The notes under the pieces: generated by a model
What the model was told of the DNA's origin: nothing
The model's input: only the letters and a program-made list of their open reading frames with translations
The model's database searches: none
Shown: piece after piece, positions 21,441 through 31,992 of the stretch
How the letters are laid out: each line of letters opens with the position of its first letter
Numbering within the stretch: the first letter of the stretch is position 1
Made by a program: the position numbers and the translations under genes
From: Sepioteuthis lessoniana
Lineage: Eukaryota; Mollusca; Cephalopoda; Myopsida; Loliginidae
Assembly (NCBI GenBank): GCA_963585895.1
Contig: OY757921.1
Coordinates: 54,091,090 to 54,155,089, forward strand
Length of the DNA: 64,000 bases
Direction: 5' to 3'

Positions 21441-22640
21441 CTAACGTTGTGAATCCAGCTCTGGCCGATGCGTCAAGTTCCGCCTGTGAATTTTCGCCGA
21501 TATTCATTTCCTCAGCTCTGCTTGCCAATCCTAGATAACTATTACCATTCCCCATGTTGTGTCTTTTGATTCGAATGGCAGTGTTCTAGCTAACTCAGAT
21601 CGTTTCCAATTTTGGCTGGAATCCACGCCGAAATAAAATTGTTGTCGGGAGAGAGATTGTACCTGTTGCGGTTCACAAAATGCATAAGAAGGAAAACAAC
21701 GCTTTCAAATTTCACCAAGCTATTGTTTTTATCTATGATGTATGTATTTACAAAAAGGAAGAAAGAAAAAAGGAAGAAAGAAAAAGAAAAAGGTCTTACG
21801 AAACTTATTCGTTTGTTCGGAAATATGACAGATCAAACAGGTGTAAGGGAGGCAATTATTGCTCTTGGTTTTCTTAGCAGAAAAATAATCAGTGGTCGAA
21901 GTTCCAAGATTATTTTCGGATTGATGCTGCACTGGACCCTTCTCTGTCTCTCTGGATCTCTCGTCTTCCTCGATCTGATCTGTACTGATCTATGAGCATT
22001 GTGCCTTGCTTATATAAATTGGGGTTGGAGTTTCGATGATCTCTGGGCACGCCTATGCATAATGATATGTAAATCGCCAAGTTGACAAACTTTTTCCATA
22101 TATGGCCAACGCTGCGTTTAAGGAGATACTTAAAACTTAGCTTCAGTACGCCCTGCTGATCCCAAGCAGACGATCAGTGCTTGAGAAAGGATAAATCCAC
22201 TTATATGGTCTCAATCATAAGCTTAAACTTATTCTTGCTTTGACCACACATACTTTTATTACTATCTCCACCGCAAGATACACTTAAGTTGGTTACATCT
22301 TTAGCTTGAATCTTCCTTCACTTTTCTAAACCATATGGACTCTATTACCATCTCCACCATAAGATCCACTTAAGTTGCTTTTTTATTTCCAGTCTGAACT
22401 TTCATTCAACCCTTAGCCTGTACAAAATTCATTACAGTTTTCTTTTATATTATCGCAAGATTCACGTTAAAGAATCTCAGGACATCGGTCAAAAGTTTAA
22501 GAAATAAATAAATAAAATAGGATAGGAAATAAAATGATAAGAAAAAGAGAGAAAGAAAAAAATGAATTTTCCTTAATTATTTCCCTAGAATCGTTAATTA
22601 ATCAATCAGTCTGGGGTGGGGTGGAGTTCTCTCTGTCACA
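21441..22640. other. Unidentified insertion inside the Ty3-like pol, about 1.2 kb
   Basis: The Ty3 reading is broken between KEDIKR (about 22640) and NCTVCAED (about 21440). The inserted DNA holds a GA-rich run (21752-21800), TATATAAATTGGGG near 22007-22020, a short direct repeat (CTCCACC-AAGAT-CACTTAAGTTG at about 22267-22290 and 22352-22376), and an A-rich 22497-22570. It may be a solo LTR or another SINE/MITE; no target duplication could be fixed. Confidence 0.4.
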
Positions 22641-24340
22641 CAAGAAGGATATAATCTTTTTATATCCTCCTTAAAGAAAAGAAGGTTACTCGATCGAACA
22701 AAATGCATCATTCGTGTAACACCGGGGTGACAAAGATAGTTGTCTAATTTCTCTAGGGTGTCCAAGCTTACAGCAGAACAATGAGCTCTTGATACCGTAT
22801 CTGCAGTAACATTATCTCTCCCCCGGTGGCATTTAATATCGAAACTATAACAGGCAAGTTCGACCTTCCGCCTTCGGATTTTATAATTTTTATCTTCCCA
22901 GCATGTTTTGAATCAAATATGAATGCCACTGATCGTCAAGTTAAATAGTTCCTCTACATGAGGCTTCCACGATAGCTTGGGCATTCTTTTCTATAGAAGT
23001 GTTTGTGTTTGCTAGAACTTAAAGTCCCCTAAAAGAACGCTACTGGACCTTACAAACTGGTTCAGTGAGGCTGCAAAACTGGTATAAAACATCGGTCTCA
23101 AAGGTAAAAGAAACTGTTTCGTCAATAGAATTCACTATTGTGTTTTCTATAACAGCTTTCAGGTATTCGAAGGCTTCCTTAGCAGTCTTGGGACATGGAA
23201 AGATTTTCCCTCGTATGAAGGGAATCACTCTTTCAGAATATTGAGCAACCCATTGAGAATAGTAAGGGAACATTCCGAACGCACGACGAAGAGAATTAAT
23301 ATCAGAAGGAAGAGGAAGTTCTTTAAGCGATCATAGACTCTCGGGGTCTGGTTTGATTTTCCCTCACTTATTATGTAGCCTAGAAGGTCCACTGTAGAAT
23401 GGTAGATAAAGCATTTATTATGATTGTAAATTAAAATTCTTGCCTGTTTCTGTAAATTTATTGAGGTTCTCACTGTGGTAAGAGCTAAGAAGAGTCCTGG
23501 CTTTTACCATAGAGGTTATATTGTCCATGTAGGCAACTGTGAGGGAGAATGAATAATCAGCTATAAAATTATCAATTATCCTTTAAAAGCAAGTAACTCC
23601 GCTGTTTACTCCAAACGTTAACCTGCAGAATTGATACAGCTTGCCACCTTCTTCAAAGACAGTATAAATTTTGTCTTTTTCGGATATTTGGACCTGGTGG
23701 TAAATGAATTTCAAATCTACGGTACTATAGATTTTGTATTGTATGACCTTGTTTACCAATTCCTGGATCTTGGGTAAAGGGCAGGGATCCAAAATAATGA
23801 ATCTGTTAACTACCTTAGAATAATCGACCACCATTCTCTTTTTATGTCATTTGTTTGTGTCACTCTGACCTGGACTCGCCAAGAAGACGTGCCGGACTCA
23901 ATAAGTCCTTCAGAAAGTTGTCTATTTACTTCAGTAGCAATGAATTCTTTATCTTGCTTACTGTATTTTTTAGATTTAACAGCTATCGGTTTGCAATTCT
24001 CAACAAGATGAGCAAAGAGTCGGGATGGAAGAATTGAGAAAGTAGTCAATCTGCACATAATTAAGTGGGGGTCTCTTTCCATCAAATTTCACATAGATCT
24101 ATTCGTGTTACCCCAAAAAATCATGCCCAAGAATGACTATAGCACACAAATCAGCTAACATAGACAATTTAACATCAAAATATTTTTGCCTTTCCTCTTC
24201 ACATTTACCAAAAGCTTTGGAACCAGCGATTCAGATATGAGGTTCTCGGTATTCCCATTGTCAACGAGAACTCTGATCTTCTTCCCATTTGATTTTATCG
24301 GGGTAGTTGAAGGAATAAATCTATAAATGATGCTGCCATT
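22640..24340 (-). pseudogene. Ty3-like protease, reverse transcriptase and RNase H relic
   Basis: From 24340 downward on the minus strand: a retropepsin region KIRVLVDNGNTENLIS, in which the usual D-S/T-G reads D-N-G; LADLCAIVILGHDFLG; then RT with KYSKQDKEFIATEVNRQLSEGLIE (23910-23990) and VVDYSKVVNRFIILDPCPLPKIQELV (23750-23830). Next come YSTVDLKFIYHQVQI (motif A) and RLTFGVNSGV (motif B), then the catalytic box as AYMDNIT (about 23525), a Y-x-D-N form used by some Ty3 lineages. It continues with AFGMFPYYSQWVAQYS, RNase H remnants, DNVTADTVSRAHC and the HPGVTRMMHFVRS finger. Frames break at least eight times. Confidence 0.75.
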
Positions 24341-24399
24341 ACTACAGATTTAGAAGAATGAAAAGTAGCGGATGTCCCAGAATGACAGACTTTAGCATA

Positions 24400-25740
24400 A
24401 TGGCCGATTTCGCAATATCTTCAACACGTGACGTTCTGAGCTGGACAGTTACAGCGAGGATGCCTATTGTTTCCACAAAAAGAAACTTGCCCAATCAGCT
24501 GGGGCAGTAGAATACACCGATTGCACTTCTGCAGAGGGGTAAATCCCCCCTAATAAGTGTCCTAGATCTGACACTAAACAATCTGATGGTGAGATTCCAG
24601 TGGTGCTAGGGCTTTGGGGAATGCAGAGCGACCCTTCATAGTCATTGCTCCCAGGTCCACTCTGGTCCGGCGTGGTAGCACCTGATAGGGCACTATGTAT
24701 GGGTTAAATAGAACTAACTGCATACTTATGCTAAACTGAATAGTTTGAAATAAAAATGTTTTTGACCATCAAACTGAACTTACGTTTAAAATGCGTGCTT
24801 ATGCTAAACTGAATTATTTCAAATGGAACAGTTTTTTGACATTGCAACTGTACTTACACAAAACTGGTTTGTTTAATATAGAACTGTTTTGACATTTAAA
24901 TGTGTATAAACAAAATCTGTACTTATACTAAACTGAATTAGCTGAATTAGAACTGTTTGACGAAGCTGAATAGCTTGAAATTGAAATATTTTCACAATTA
25001 AACTGTACTTACATTTAAACTGCGTACTTATGCTAAACTGAATTGTTTGAAATAGAACTGTTTTCATAAAAATCGATTTGGCATTAAATAAGCTGCAAAG
25101 GTTGATATGCCATAACACCCAACTAACCAACAAACCAACCAAAAAGAAACGCTTTTGAGTTTTAAAAGCTGCTGTGGATGTGATGTTTTCATTCAGACCA
25201 CCCTCAGAGGGTGCTGCTGCACTAAAAACTGTTTGATAGATAGAATTGTGCTCTCAACTTTTCTTATCTTGTTCAAGGGCCCTGGCTTAGTAAGATGTAA
25301 TGGTGAGATCCATGTTAATATTTTCAAGAAATCATTGTCGAATACTGAAGTTCCCTTTTGAAGGCATCGCTTAAGGCCTCGGCTCTATGTTCCTCAGCAC
25401 TGACTGCTTTTTAGTTGCAATCCTTCCTTAAATGCCTCAGGTTTAGTAGATATTAGTCTAGCTTCCCTTCTGTTTTTTGTCGCCGCGTCAATAGTATATA
25501 CCTGGCATAAATTTCAGTCTTAGGCTTGTTATATAATTGCTGGAGTTTACTGAAGGTTCTCTCATAGTCTAGACTGTCAGAGATTAACTCATACACTGAA
25601 GGGCCTATAAAGTTTAGGAACACTGTTCGTGGGTCATGGGCGTATTATACTATACTTTGCAGGAAATTATAAAAAGTTGTTAGCCAGTGCCTCCAATCCT
25701 TTAGAGCATTATTGAAGAATTTCAAAATCTTTCACGATAA
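24400..25740 (-). pseudogene. Ty3-like gag, split by a SINE
   Basis: The 25170-25740 minus strand reads, with stops, KDWRHWLTTFYNFLQ, FLNFIGPSVYELISD, LDYERTFSKLQQLYNKPKTE, IYARYILLTRRQKTEGKLD and DAFKRELQYSTM, the typical capsid-like gag of Ty3 elements. After the SINE, 24400-24486 holds two knuckles: C-F-F-C-G-N-N-R-H-P-R-x-N-C (C-x2-C-x4-H-x4-C) and a damaged C-x3-C-x3-H-x4-C (CEIGHYAKVC) with an in-frame stop. Gag would package element RNA. Confidence 0.65.
24477..25150 (+). mobile_element. Minisatellite-bearing SINE with perfect 10-bp target duplication
   Basis: The body runs 24487-25140 (654 bp), flanked by the exact direct repeat AAAAAGAAAC at 24477-24486 and 25141-25150. The head is TTGCCCAATCAGCTGGGG. 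It carries about six ~60-bp subunits (AAACTGAATTGTTTGAAATA type), a GGCATTAAATAAGCTGCAAA-GG block and a CCAACTAACCAACAAACC tail. It is inserted into the gag of the Ty3-like element on the opposite strand, and is therefore younger than that element. It is longer than the 372-bp copy at 5707 mainly because it has more subunits. Confidence 0.9.
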
Positions 25741-26015
25741 ACAAACGGAACATAAATTTTACGCAATATTCAATAAGTCAAATGACGTAATTTAAACTAC
25801 AAAAGCTGATTCATTAACCAAACTACCAACTTTTTCTTGTCATAAACGGCCAACTTTTTCTTGTCATACAAATTTTACCGAGGTTTTTATATTTTGCACA
25901 TTTTACACATCCATCGTTAACATCACTAATATCATCCCTAATAGTCCTGATGGTTCATATATAGTGTCAACTTTGCTTCTCAATAAATCTCTCCTACTTT
26001 GATTACCTTCTTATC

Positions 26016-26016
<1 letters not shown>

Positions 26017-26062
<46 letters not shown>
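26017..26062. repeat. (TA)n microsatellite
   Basis: About 22 uninterrupted TA units. Confidence 0.95.
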
Positions 26063-26064
<2 letters not shown>

Positions 26065-26706
26065 ACTTTTTCAATCAATTTTAGCTGGGGTAAGGAAAAC
26101 TATATATGCATGAATATATTGGCTATGTAAGTGAGATCACTCTCTGTCTCTCTTTTTGTATATACACACACAAACACAAACACTATCACAAACACACACA
26201 AACAGACCATATGTTATATAATTAAGGAATGATTTTTTTACATAAACTATTTTTCGTTAATTATATTTTATCATTCAGTTTGGTAGGGCTTTGATCTAAT
26301 CGAGTTTCCAGTCCAAGTGCATAGTCATTTGGTGCAGTTACGCTCGCGCGAAAAGGATGACAATCACCATTTGTCATAATAAAACCCCAGACAGCAATTG
26401 GGGCTGGAGTGTGGATGACGTCATTCTCAAAAGAGATGGTACAGAGAATGGGAGGATTTTGAAAGGAAGTCCGTTGGATTTTGACCGTTGAAAAATGTAG
26501 TTGGGTTTTTCGAATCTCTACCGACAGAGATCTTAGACATCAAAAGATGCACCGCGCGTTGGAGTGGGGTCAGCATAGTATGGTAAACAAAGACTTTTGA
26601 GAATGGTGTCTCTTTCCTCGTGTCACCATGGACCGAAGTCAAGAATTAATAAACCGTTCGTATCTGAAACAAGAGAGTCCGCCTGTATTTGAATATGTAT
26701 TGTATA

Positions 26707-26707
26707 C

Positions 26708-26775
<68 letters not shown>
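26707..26775. repeat. (CA)n(TA)n compound microsatellite
   Basis: About 16 CA units running directly into about 17 TA units. Confidence 0.95.
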
Positions 26776-26777
<2 letters not shown>

Positions 26778-27422
26778 CATTCAAAGATATATCAAAATTG
26801 CTCAAATGCTGGCCAGCTGGGCCGTTTAAAAACGAAAGCAATTTAAATCTCATATTCTTAGTTTTGGTTCTATGCTAATTTTTTTATGTTTTCCACGAAC
26901 TAGTATTATTCCCTCCTCCAGAAATTTGAAAATTGTAATCTCTACTGTTGGCATTGACGGCAGAAGCTCCAATGCAAAGATTTCAGAGTATTTGAGTTTC
27001 AATCGGAAGACAGATCTATATTCATATTGATGAAAACCAAATACCCAGTTCGCATCATGCAACTAAGTCATCCATAACATCTGGTCACTTGACTCCTCAG
27101 TTTACAATCCTATTGATTTTGTATGAAGTGCGATAGAGCAAGAAACCAAGAAAACTCCTTGCAATATCAAATATAAATTTAAGGCATTGATCTTAGTAAC
27201 ATATTACAAATTTAAACACGGAAACCGCCGGAAAGACTATTAGCAGTTTTCAAAGTCGCCTAGAGGCCGTGGTCAAAGTCAGAGGCAATTTCTTTGAATA
27301 AATTTAATCCATTGTATTTCAAGGTATTTTCATGTTACTTTGGTGAATTTATCTGATAAAGTCTAATGTCTGTGTTATTATGATTTTAGCGTAATTTTAA
27401 CGACAATTGAGCAATCAAACTT

Positions 27423-27423
<1 letters not shown>

Positions 27424-27489
<66 letters not shown>

Positions 27490-27500
27490 GCGCGTGTGTG
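27424..27500. repeat. (TA)n(TG)n compound microsatellite
   Basis: About 16 TA units, then TG units with CG interruptions. Confidence 0.95.
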
Positions 27501-28090
27501 TGCACATCCTTTGCGCATGCACTTCTTTCTTTCATCGGTTTACTAATTATTCTTTATCATTTTATTTCTTTTACCTTTTGACCATTCTTTGAATCCAATG
27601 TTGTCTTTTTAATCAATTTATCATTTGATCAATAAGTTACTACCATATCTGTCCGAGTATGTTTTTCTTCTGAGGAATTTGGTCATGAAAATATACTTAC
27701 TATCATAGCATCTACTTTTTACCCTTTCCATTGAAGTTGTCTTTCACAATCTAGCAGGGGATAACAGTAAAAGAAAGATTATTTAAACATTCGTCTATCA
27801 TCATCTATTTGATATCCTAGCAAGCTATCCATGCTTGCTTACAAGGTTGGACTTGGATATTTTACAGTTTTGCGTGCAAGAAAAAATGAAAATAATGCAA
27901 CAATGAAAACAAAATATTCAGTTCTAAGAATTATTTTTATCTCTCATTTCTTTTGTGAAATTCATTATACCTACACGAAAAAAGAATGTTGAAAAGTAAA
28001 TTATTTCATAAAACTTTTAATGAAAATTGTTTCTTTTAAAATATCTTTATTCGTTTCCTTTAGCCATTTCTACTAGGGAGGAGTTACGGG

Positions 28091-28571
28091 TGTAACATAT
28101 TGACCCTCGACCGAGCCTTCAGTCAAGAGATGCACCTGTGTAAATAAGCGGAAGAACAGCGGAAGCAGGTGGATGTCAAACAAAAATATAACCAGGACAC
28201 AGACGGCTTGAGTCAGTTAGCGTCAGTTAGGGACAAGATGCCGAATTGAGAGCTAGCCCTCAGTGACCCACGGTTGAGCAAACCAAGTCAAAATGAGAAA
28301 GAAATGCTGCTATGGTCAGAATAACAACTTGGGTTCAGTATGTAGCAGTCTGTCCCTGTCTCCAACTCACCTCTCACACACAACCAACATCAATCCTTTC
28401 GAGAATAAAGTTTGGGAGATATTTTTATAAAGAAGTGCGTTAGTTCGTTCATTGAAGTCGTCATTATTGTTGACTATGTTGCCACATATATTTGCATATG
28501 TATTTGCCACATATATTTGCATATGTATAACGTTTGTGATGTATTATGTATATGTGTGTGGCAATACAACA
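28091..28571 (+). repeat. 5' LTR of element H
   Basis: Begins TGTAACATATTGACCC and ends ATACAACA. It has AATAAA in TTTCGAGAATAAAG. A short tandem duplication (TTGCCACATATATTTGCATA, twice around 28478-28527) is absent from the partner LTR. Confidence 0.8.
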
Positions 28572-28639
28572 TATTCATATTCGATGCCTATGGCCACTTT
28601 ATGCCCTCATGGCATAGTTTCGAACCTGAGTGAGCCTAG

Positions 28640-28870
28640 ACGATCAATGATACGACCGATAAAGATTTTTAGAAAGAAGAGAAACTAAGAGAGAATCGGA
28701 AACAGAATGCAACAGTTCGAGGACGAACGAGACACGAAAAGAAAGAAGAAAAATGGACAGATAGAGGAAAAGAACAAAGAAAAAAGCAACAGACTAGGAG
28801 AAAGAAGAAAACCAGAACAGACCAACAACGAAAAACAGAAAAGATGAAAAAAAAAAAGAGAAACATTCCA
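28640..28870 (+). other. A/G-rich tract after the 5' LTR of element H
   Basis: A purine-rich plus strand with many AGAAAGAAGAAAA-type runs just inside the 5' LTR. If translated it gives Lys/Arg/Glu-rich sequence broken by stops. A similar A/G-rich tract occupies the same place in LTR element I (53340-53720), suggesting a shared structural feature rather than a gene. Confidence 0.5.
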
Positions 28871-31516
28871 AAGACTGTAAGTAAATTGTTCAGTCGAATA
28901 TTGTTCTCTCTGTCGACTCATATTAGGGTTTTGTGCAGAAAAAATTTTAAATGATTATAAAAGGAAAAAAATGAGTAATAATGACAAATGGGAATTAAAA
29001 ATGAGTCTTGTTGGCTTATATATTAATGTTATTTGGCCTTTCTAGAAGATAAAATGGGAATAATTTTAGAAGAAAAAAAAACGATTGAACCCTTCATATA
29101 AAGTATGCAAATATGATGAAAACTACTATATGTAATTTTCAATCGTAGTGAGGGAGAGAGAAAGAAAGAGAGTAAGAGGGAAACATATAAGCAGGTTTCT
29201 GTGAAAGGAAAAGAAAGAAAGATGAACAGATGTAATGTCCCTGTGTTAAAATGATTGACAGGTCATAATGTAAACTGCCACTTGGGTTTTCAGTTTTATT
29301 TTTTTCAGAATGAATTTGATAATAAACAATTTTTTTATGAATGAAATTTTGAAGTAACTTGTGAATGCTATTCTAGCGCATGGTAATTTGAAATTAGGAT
29401 TTTAATCCGAGATCTGGGAGGATTTCAGGGCATCAATGATGTTGTTTGGAGAATGCTCATATACCTTTGGATCCGTAGTTAAGGCTGTGGGACGGGTTCG
29501 AGTTTGGAAAAGTTGTGGAAATTGGAAGTATTCTGTGAAGTCTCCCTAGATTGGAGGTTAGAGAATTAAGTATATGCGCTAAATCTTGACGATCTCGTTG
29601 TATGTACCGGGAAATTTGTGAACTCGGTTTTGAATTGTTCTTGAGGGGAAAATGTTGTTGGCAGAATGGATAAAAGTTTAGGTTGTTTAGGAAGCCCCCC
29701 ACCCCGGGATATTTTAACTCATCTTTGGAAGTAAACAAGAATGTAGTGTTGTGTTGTCGTGTTCGGAACAAGTAAAAATGAAAAAATGATGGCTGGATAC
29801 GAGCCATACTTTTGTAAAGATACTTGCTGAAAGAAGAAAGAATATTACTGAAAAAGTTTGATTAACGAACCATGCTTATTTTATGGAAATACTTGTTAGA
29901 AATTGAATAAATGGGGAGGCATGAACCTATAGTTATTATATTGAGGTAAAGACAGAGAGAAGCAGATATAAGGTTTTAAAGAATAGTGAATGAGCTATTT
30001 ATTAAAAAAGGATGACAGAACAATGGAAAAAGATAGAAAGAAGAAAATAGAAAAGAAGAAAAGAAACTTGAACACTGTTAAACACAGCATAAAAAAACTT
30101 AAAAAACCGAACATTTTTAGGAAAGATAGTTCATGGATTGTAACAAAAGAAAAACTGAAAATTTATTTGAACTTTAATTGTGGACATATTGTTAATATTG
30201 TTTTGACTTGTTGAGAATTGTTGAAAAATTAGTAAAAAAAATGTTTGTTTGAGTTTAAAGGCGACATTGGAATTTTTTTCTGTTTCATATTATGAAATTT
30301 GACGAAACCATTCACAGGAGATTTGATAGGAAGATTTTAAAATCATGTTGATTCTAAAAAAGTTTTTGAATATTGGGTTTTCGTGGAATAGGAAATACTT
30401 ATTTTTAGGTTTTTTGTTTTTGAGAGAATCACGGGCTGACGTGAGATTAGGACAGCGATTCATCCAAGTGGTGTTACAGATTGTTTTGGGCATACGGTAA
30501 GAAGTAATTCTATTGAGGAATTCACCGTCCCATGGATTTGTTGAAGGCCTGTGGTGGCCAGTATTTTCAGATTGGAGTTCCAAGTAGATGGAATAAAGGA
30601 AAGAAAGGCGTGGCCTGCTCCAATATTTTGTGGATGATGTCTGAATCTTTCTCTCCAGATGATGTTTTGGATTCGTGCGTGGTTTGGAGAAGTGAAACGA
30701 ATCTGGAAAAGCAAGGTGCCTATATCTTGGTAGCCACGAGGGTTCCTGATTAAATTGAAAAGCAACCCAGCGAGGGTGTAATAAGGTAAAGCATGTTCCT
30801 CAAGGGTTTACAGACCAATAGGCACGGTAACATAAACTTAATAATGAAAGGAATGAGTAACACATAGTTAATAAATATTTTTGCGTGGTCTATTTTTAGG
30901 TGGTTTACTGCATGCATGTCAGATTGTGATATATTTGGATGTATTGTTATTTTATAAAATTGTGATGCATTGTTTTGGGCCATGATTTTTGTGGATTCAT
31001 GAGGAATGTTTTGGGCCTTGAAGATATTGTTTTATAGTTGGTGGGATTCTCCAGTTACTCCAGGTAGGAACCTGTAGAGCGAAGGACTGGAGCGTGGTCA
31101 TAAGGATTCCAGGCGAAATGTATTGCTGGAATGACTAGGGTCACTAGGTTTGTGAACAGGATCTGGGACCAGAGTATGGTCCTTTTATGGTTTTCAGATT
31201 CTTCAAGGAATTGCAGAAGGCCCTATTGTGTTTAAGGAGGATGAAAGATGCATCCGTATTGAACTTTGATGCACGCATGTCAAGATAGCCAACCGCGCAA
31301 AGAAATTTAGATAATAATTAGCCCGGGCAAGTGTTACATAGTTGCCTTCTAATTAAGATTTTTTTTTTTTTTTTGCTGTGGTTCAAGTAATTTCTTTTTG
31401 TATTTTTACTGTTGTTGTCCTTGAGCATTATTTGTAAAATGTGTGTGTGAGGAGGGTGGAGACGGATATGAAGAAAAATTCCACACATGGAATTTTGAAA
31501 AAAAGAATGGGATGAT
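28871..31516. other. Internal region of element H, no recognised gene
   Basis: Several minus frames of 75-116 codons cluster here (29457-29807, 30290-30583, 30460-30765, 30750-30983), opposite to the LTR orientation. None shows a motif I recognise. They may be remnants of captured or decayed coding DNA, or chance. Confidence 0.35.
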
Positions 31517-31992
31517 TGTAACATATTGACCCTCGACTGAGCCGTCAATCAAGAGATGCACGCGTGTAAAAAAAAACGGAAGAACAGAGGAAGCAGCAAG
31601 GCTTCAAACAAAAATATAACCAGGACACAAACGGCTTGAGTCTGTTAGAGTCAGTTAGGGACAAGATGCCGAATTGAGAGCCAGCGGTAGACAGAGGGCT
31701 TTGGGCCTTCAGTCACCCATGGTTGAGCAAACCATGTCAAGATGAGAAAGAAATGCTGCTATGGTCCGAGGAACTTGGGTTCAGTATGTAGCAGTCTGTA
31801 CCCATCTCCAACTCACCTCTCACACACAACCAACATCAACCCTTTCGAGAATAAAGTGTGGGAGATATTTTTATAAAGAAGTGCGTTCGTTCGTTCATTG
31901 AAGTCGTCATTATTGTTGACTATGTTTCCGCACATATTTGCATATGTTGAACGTTTGTGATGTATTATGTATATGTGTGTGGCTATAGAACA
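31517..31992 (+). repeat. 3' LTR of element H
   Basis: Matches 28091-28571 along its length with scattered substitutions and small indels (for example GGTAGACAGAGGGCTTTGGG extra near 31685). Followed by CGGG, matching the bases before the 5' LTR. Confidence 0.8.

Larger units (their letters stand above)
20515..25740 (-). mobile_element. Ty3/gypsy-type LTR retrotransposon relic (gag-pol, minus strand)
   Basis: Minus-strand gag, zinc knuckles, protease, RT, RNase H, HHCC zinc finger and integrase follow in standard Ty3 order from 25740 to a stop at 20515-20517. It is split by a SINE (24487-25140) and by about 1.2 kb of unrelated DNA (21441-22640). No LTR pair is found: the 3' side abuts the SINE dimer and the 5' side fades into AT-rich DNA. 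Every domain has stops or lost catalytic residues. RT ahead of integrase places it in Ty3/gypsy rather than Ty1/copia. It is a retrotransposon relic with no envelope gene seen. Confidence 0.8.
25741..28086. other. AT-rich DNA with microsatellites, no gene seen
   Basis: Contains (TA)n at 26017-26062, (CA)n(TA)n at 26707-26775 and (TA)n(TG)n at 27424-27500. A TGACGTCA palindrome (26416-26423) lies in a CpG-containing stretch, but no transcript structure is evident. A 70-codon minus frame (26850-27062) is unrecognised. Confidence 0.4.

Noticed and set aside
20515..25740. Endogenous retrovirus
   Set aside because: Domain content is gag and pol of a Ty3-type retrotransposon; no envelope-like frame was seen between integrase and the 3' edge.
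26416..26423. Host promoter around an isolated TGACGTCA
   Set aside because: Only one 8-bp motif, with no TATA box, downstream exon or repeated context.
26017..27500. CRISPR-like or regulatory arrays
   Set aside because: The regular repeats are dinucleotide microsatellites without spacers; CRISPR arrays are not expected in this eukaryotic DNA.
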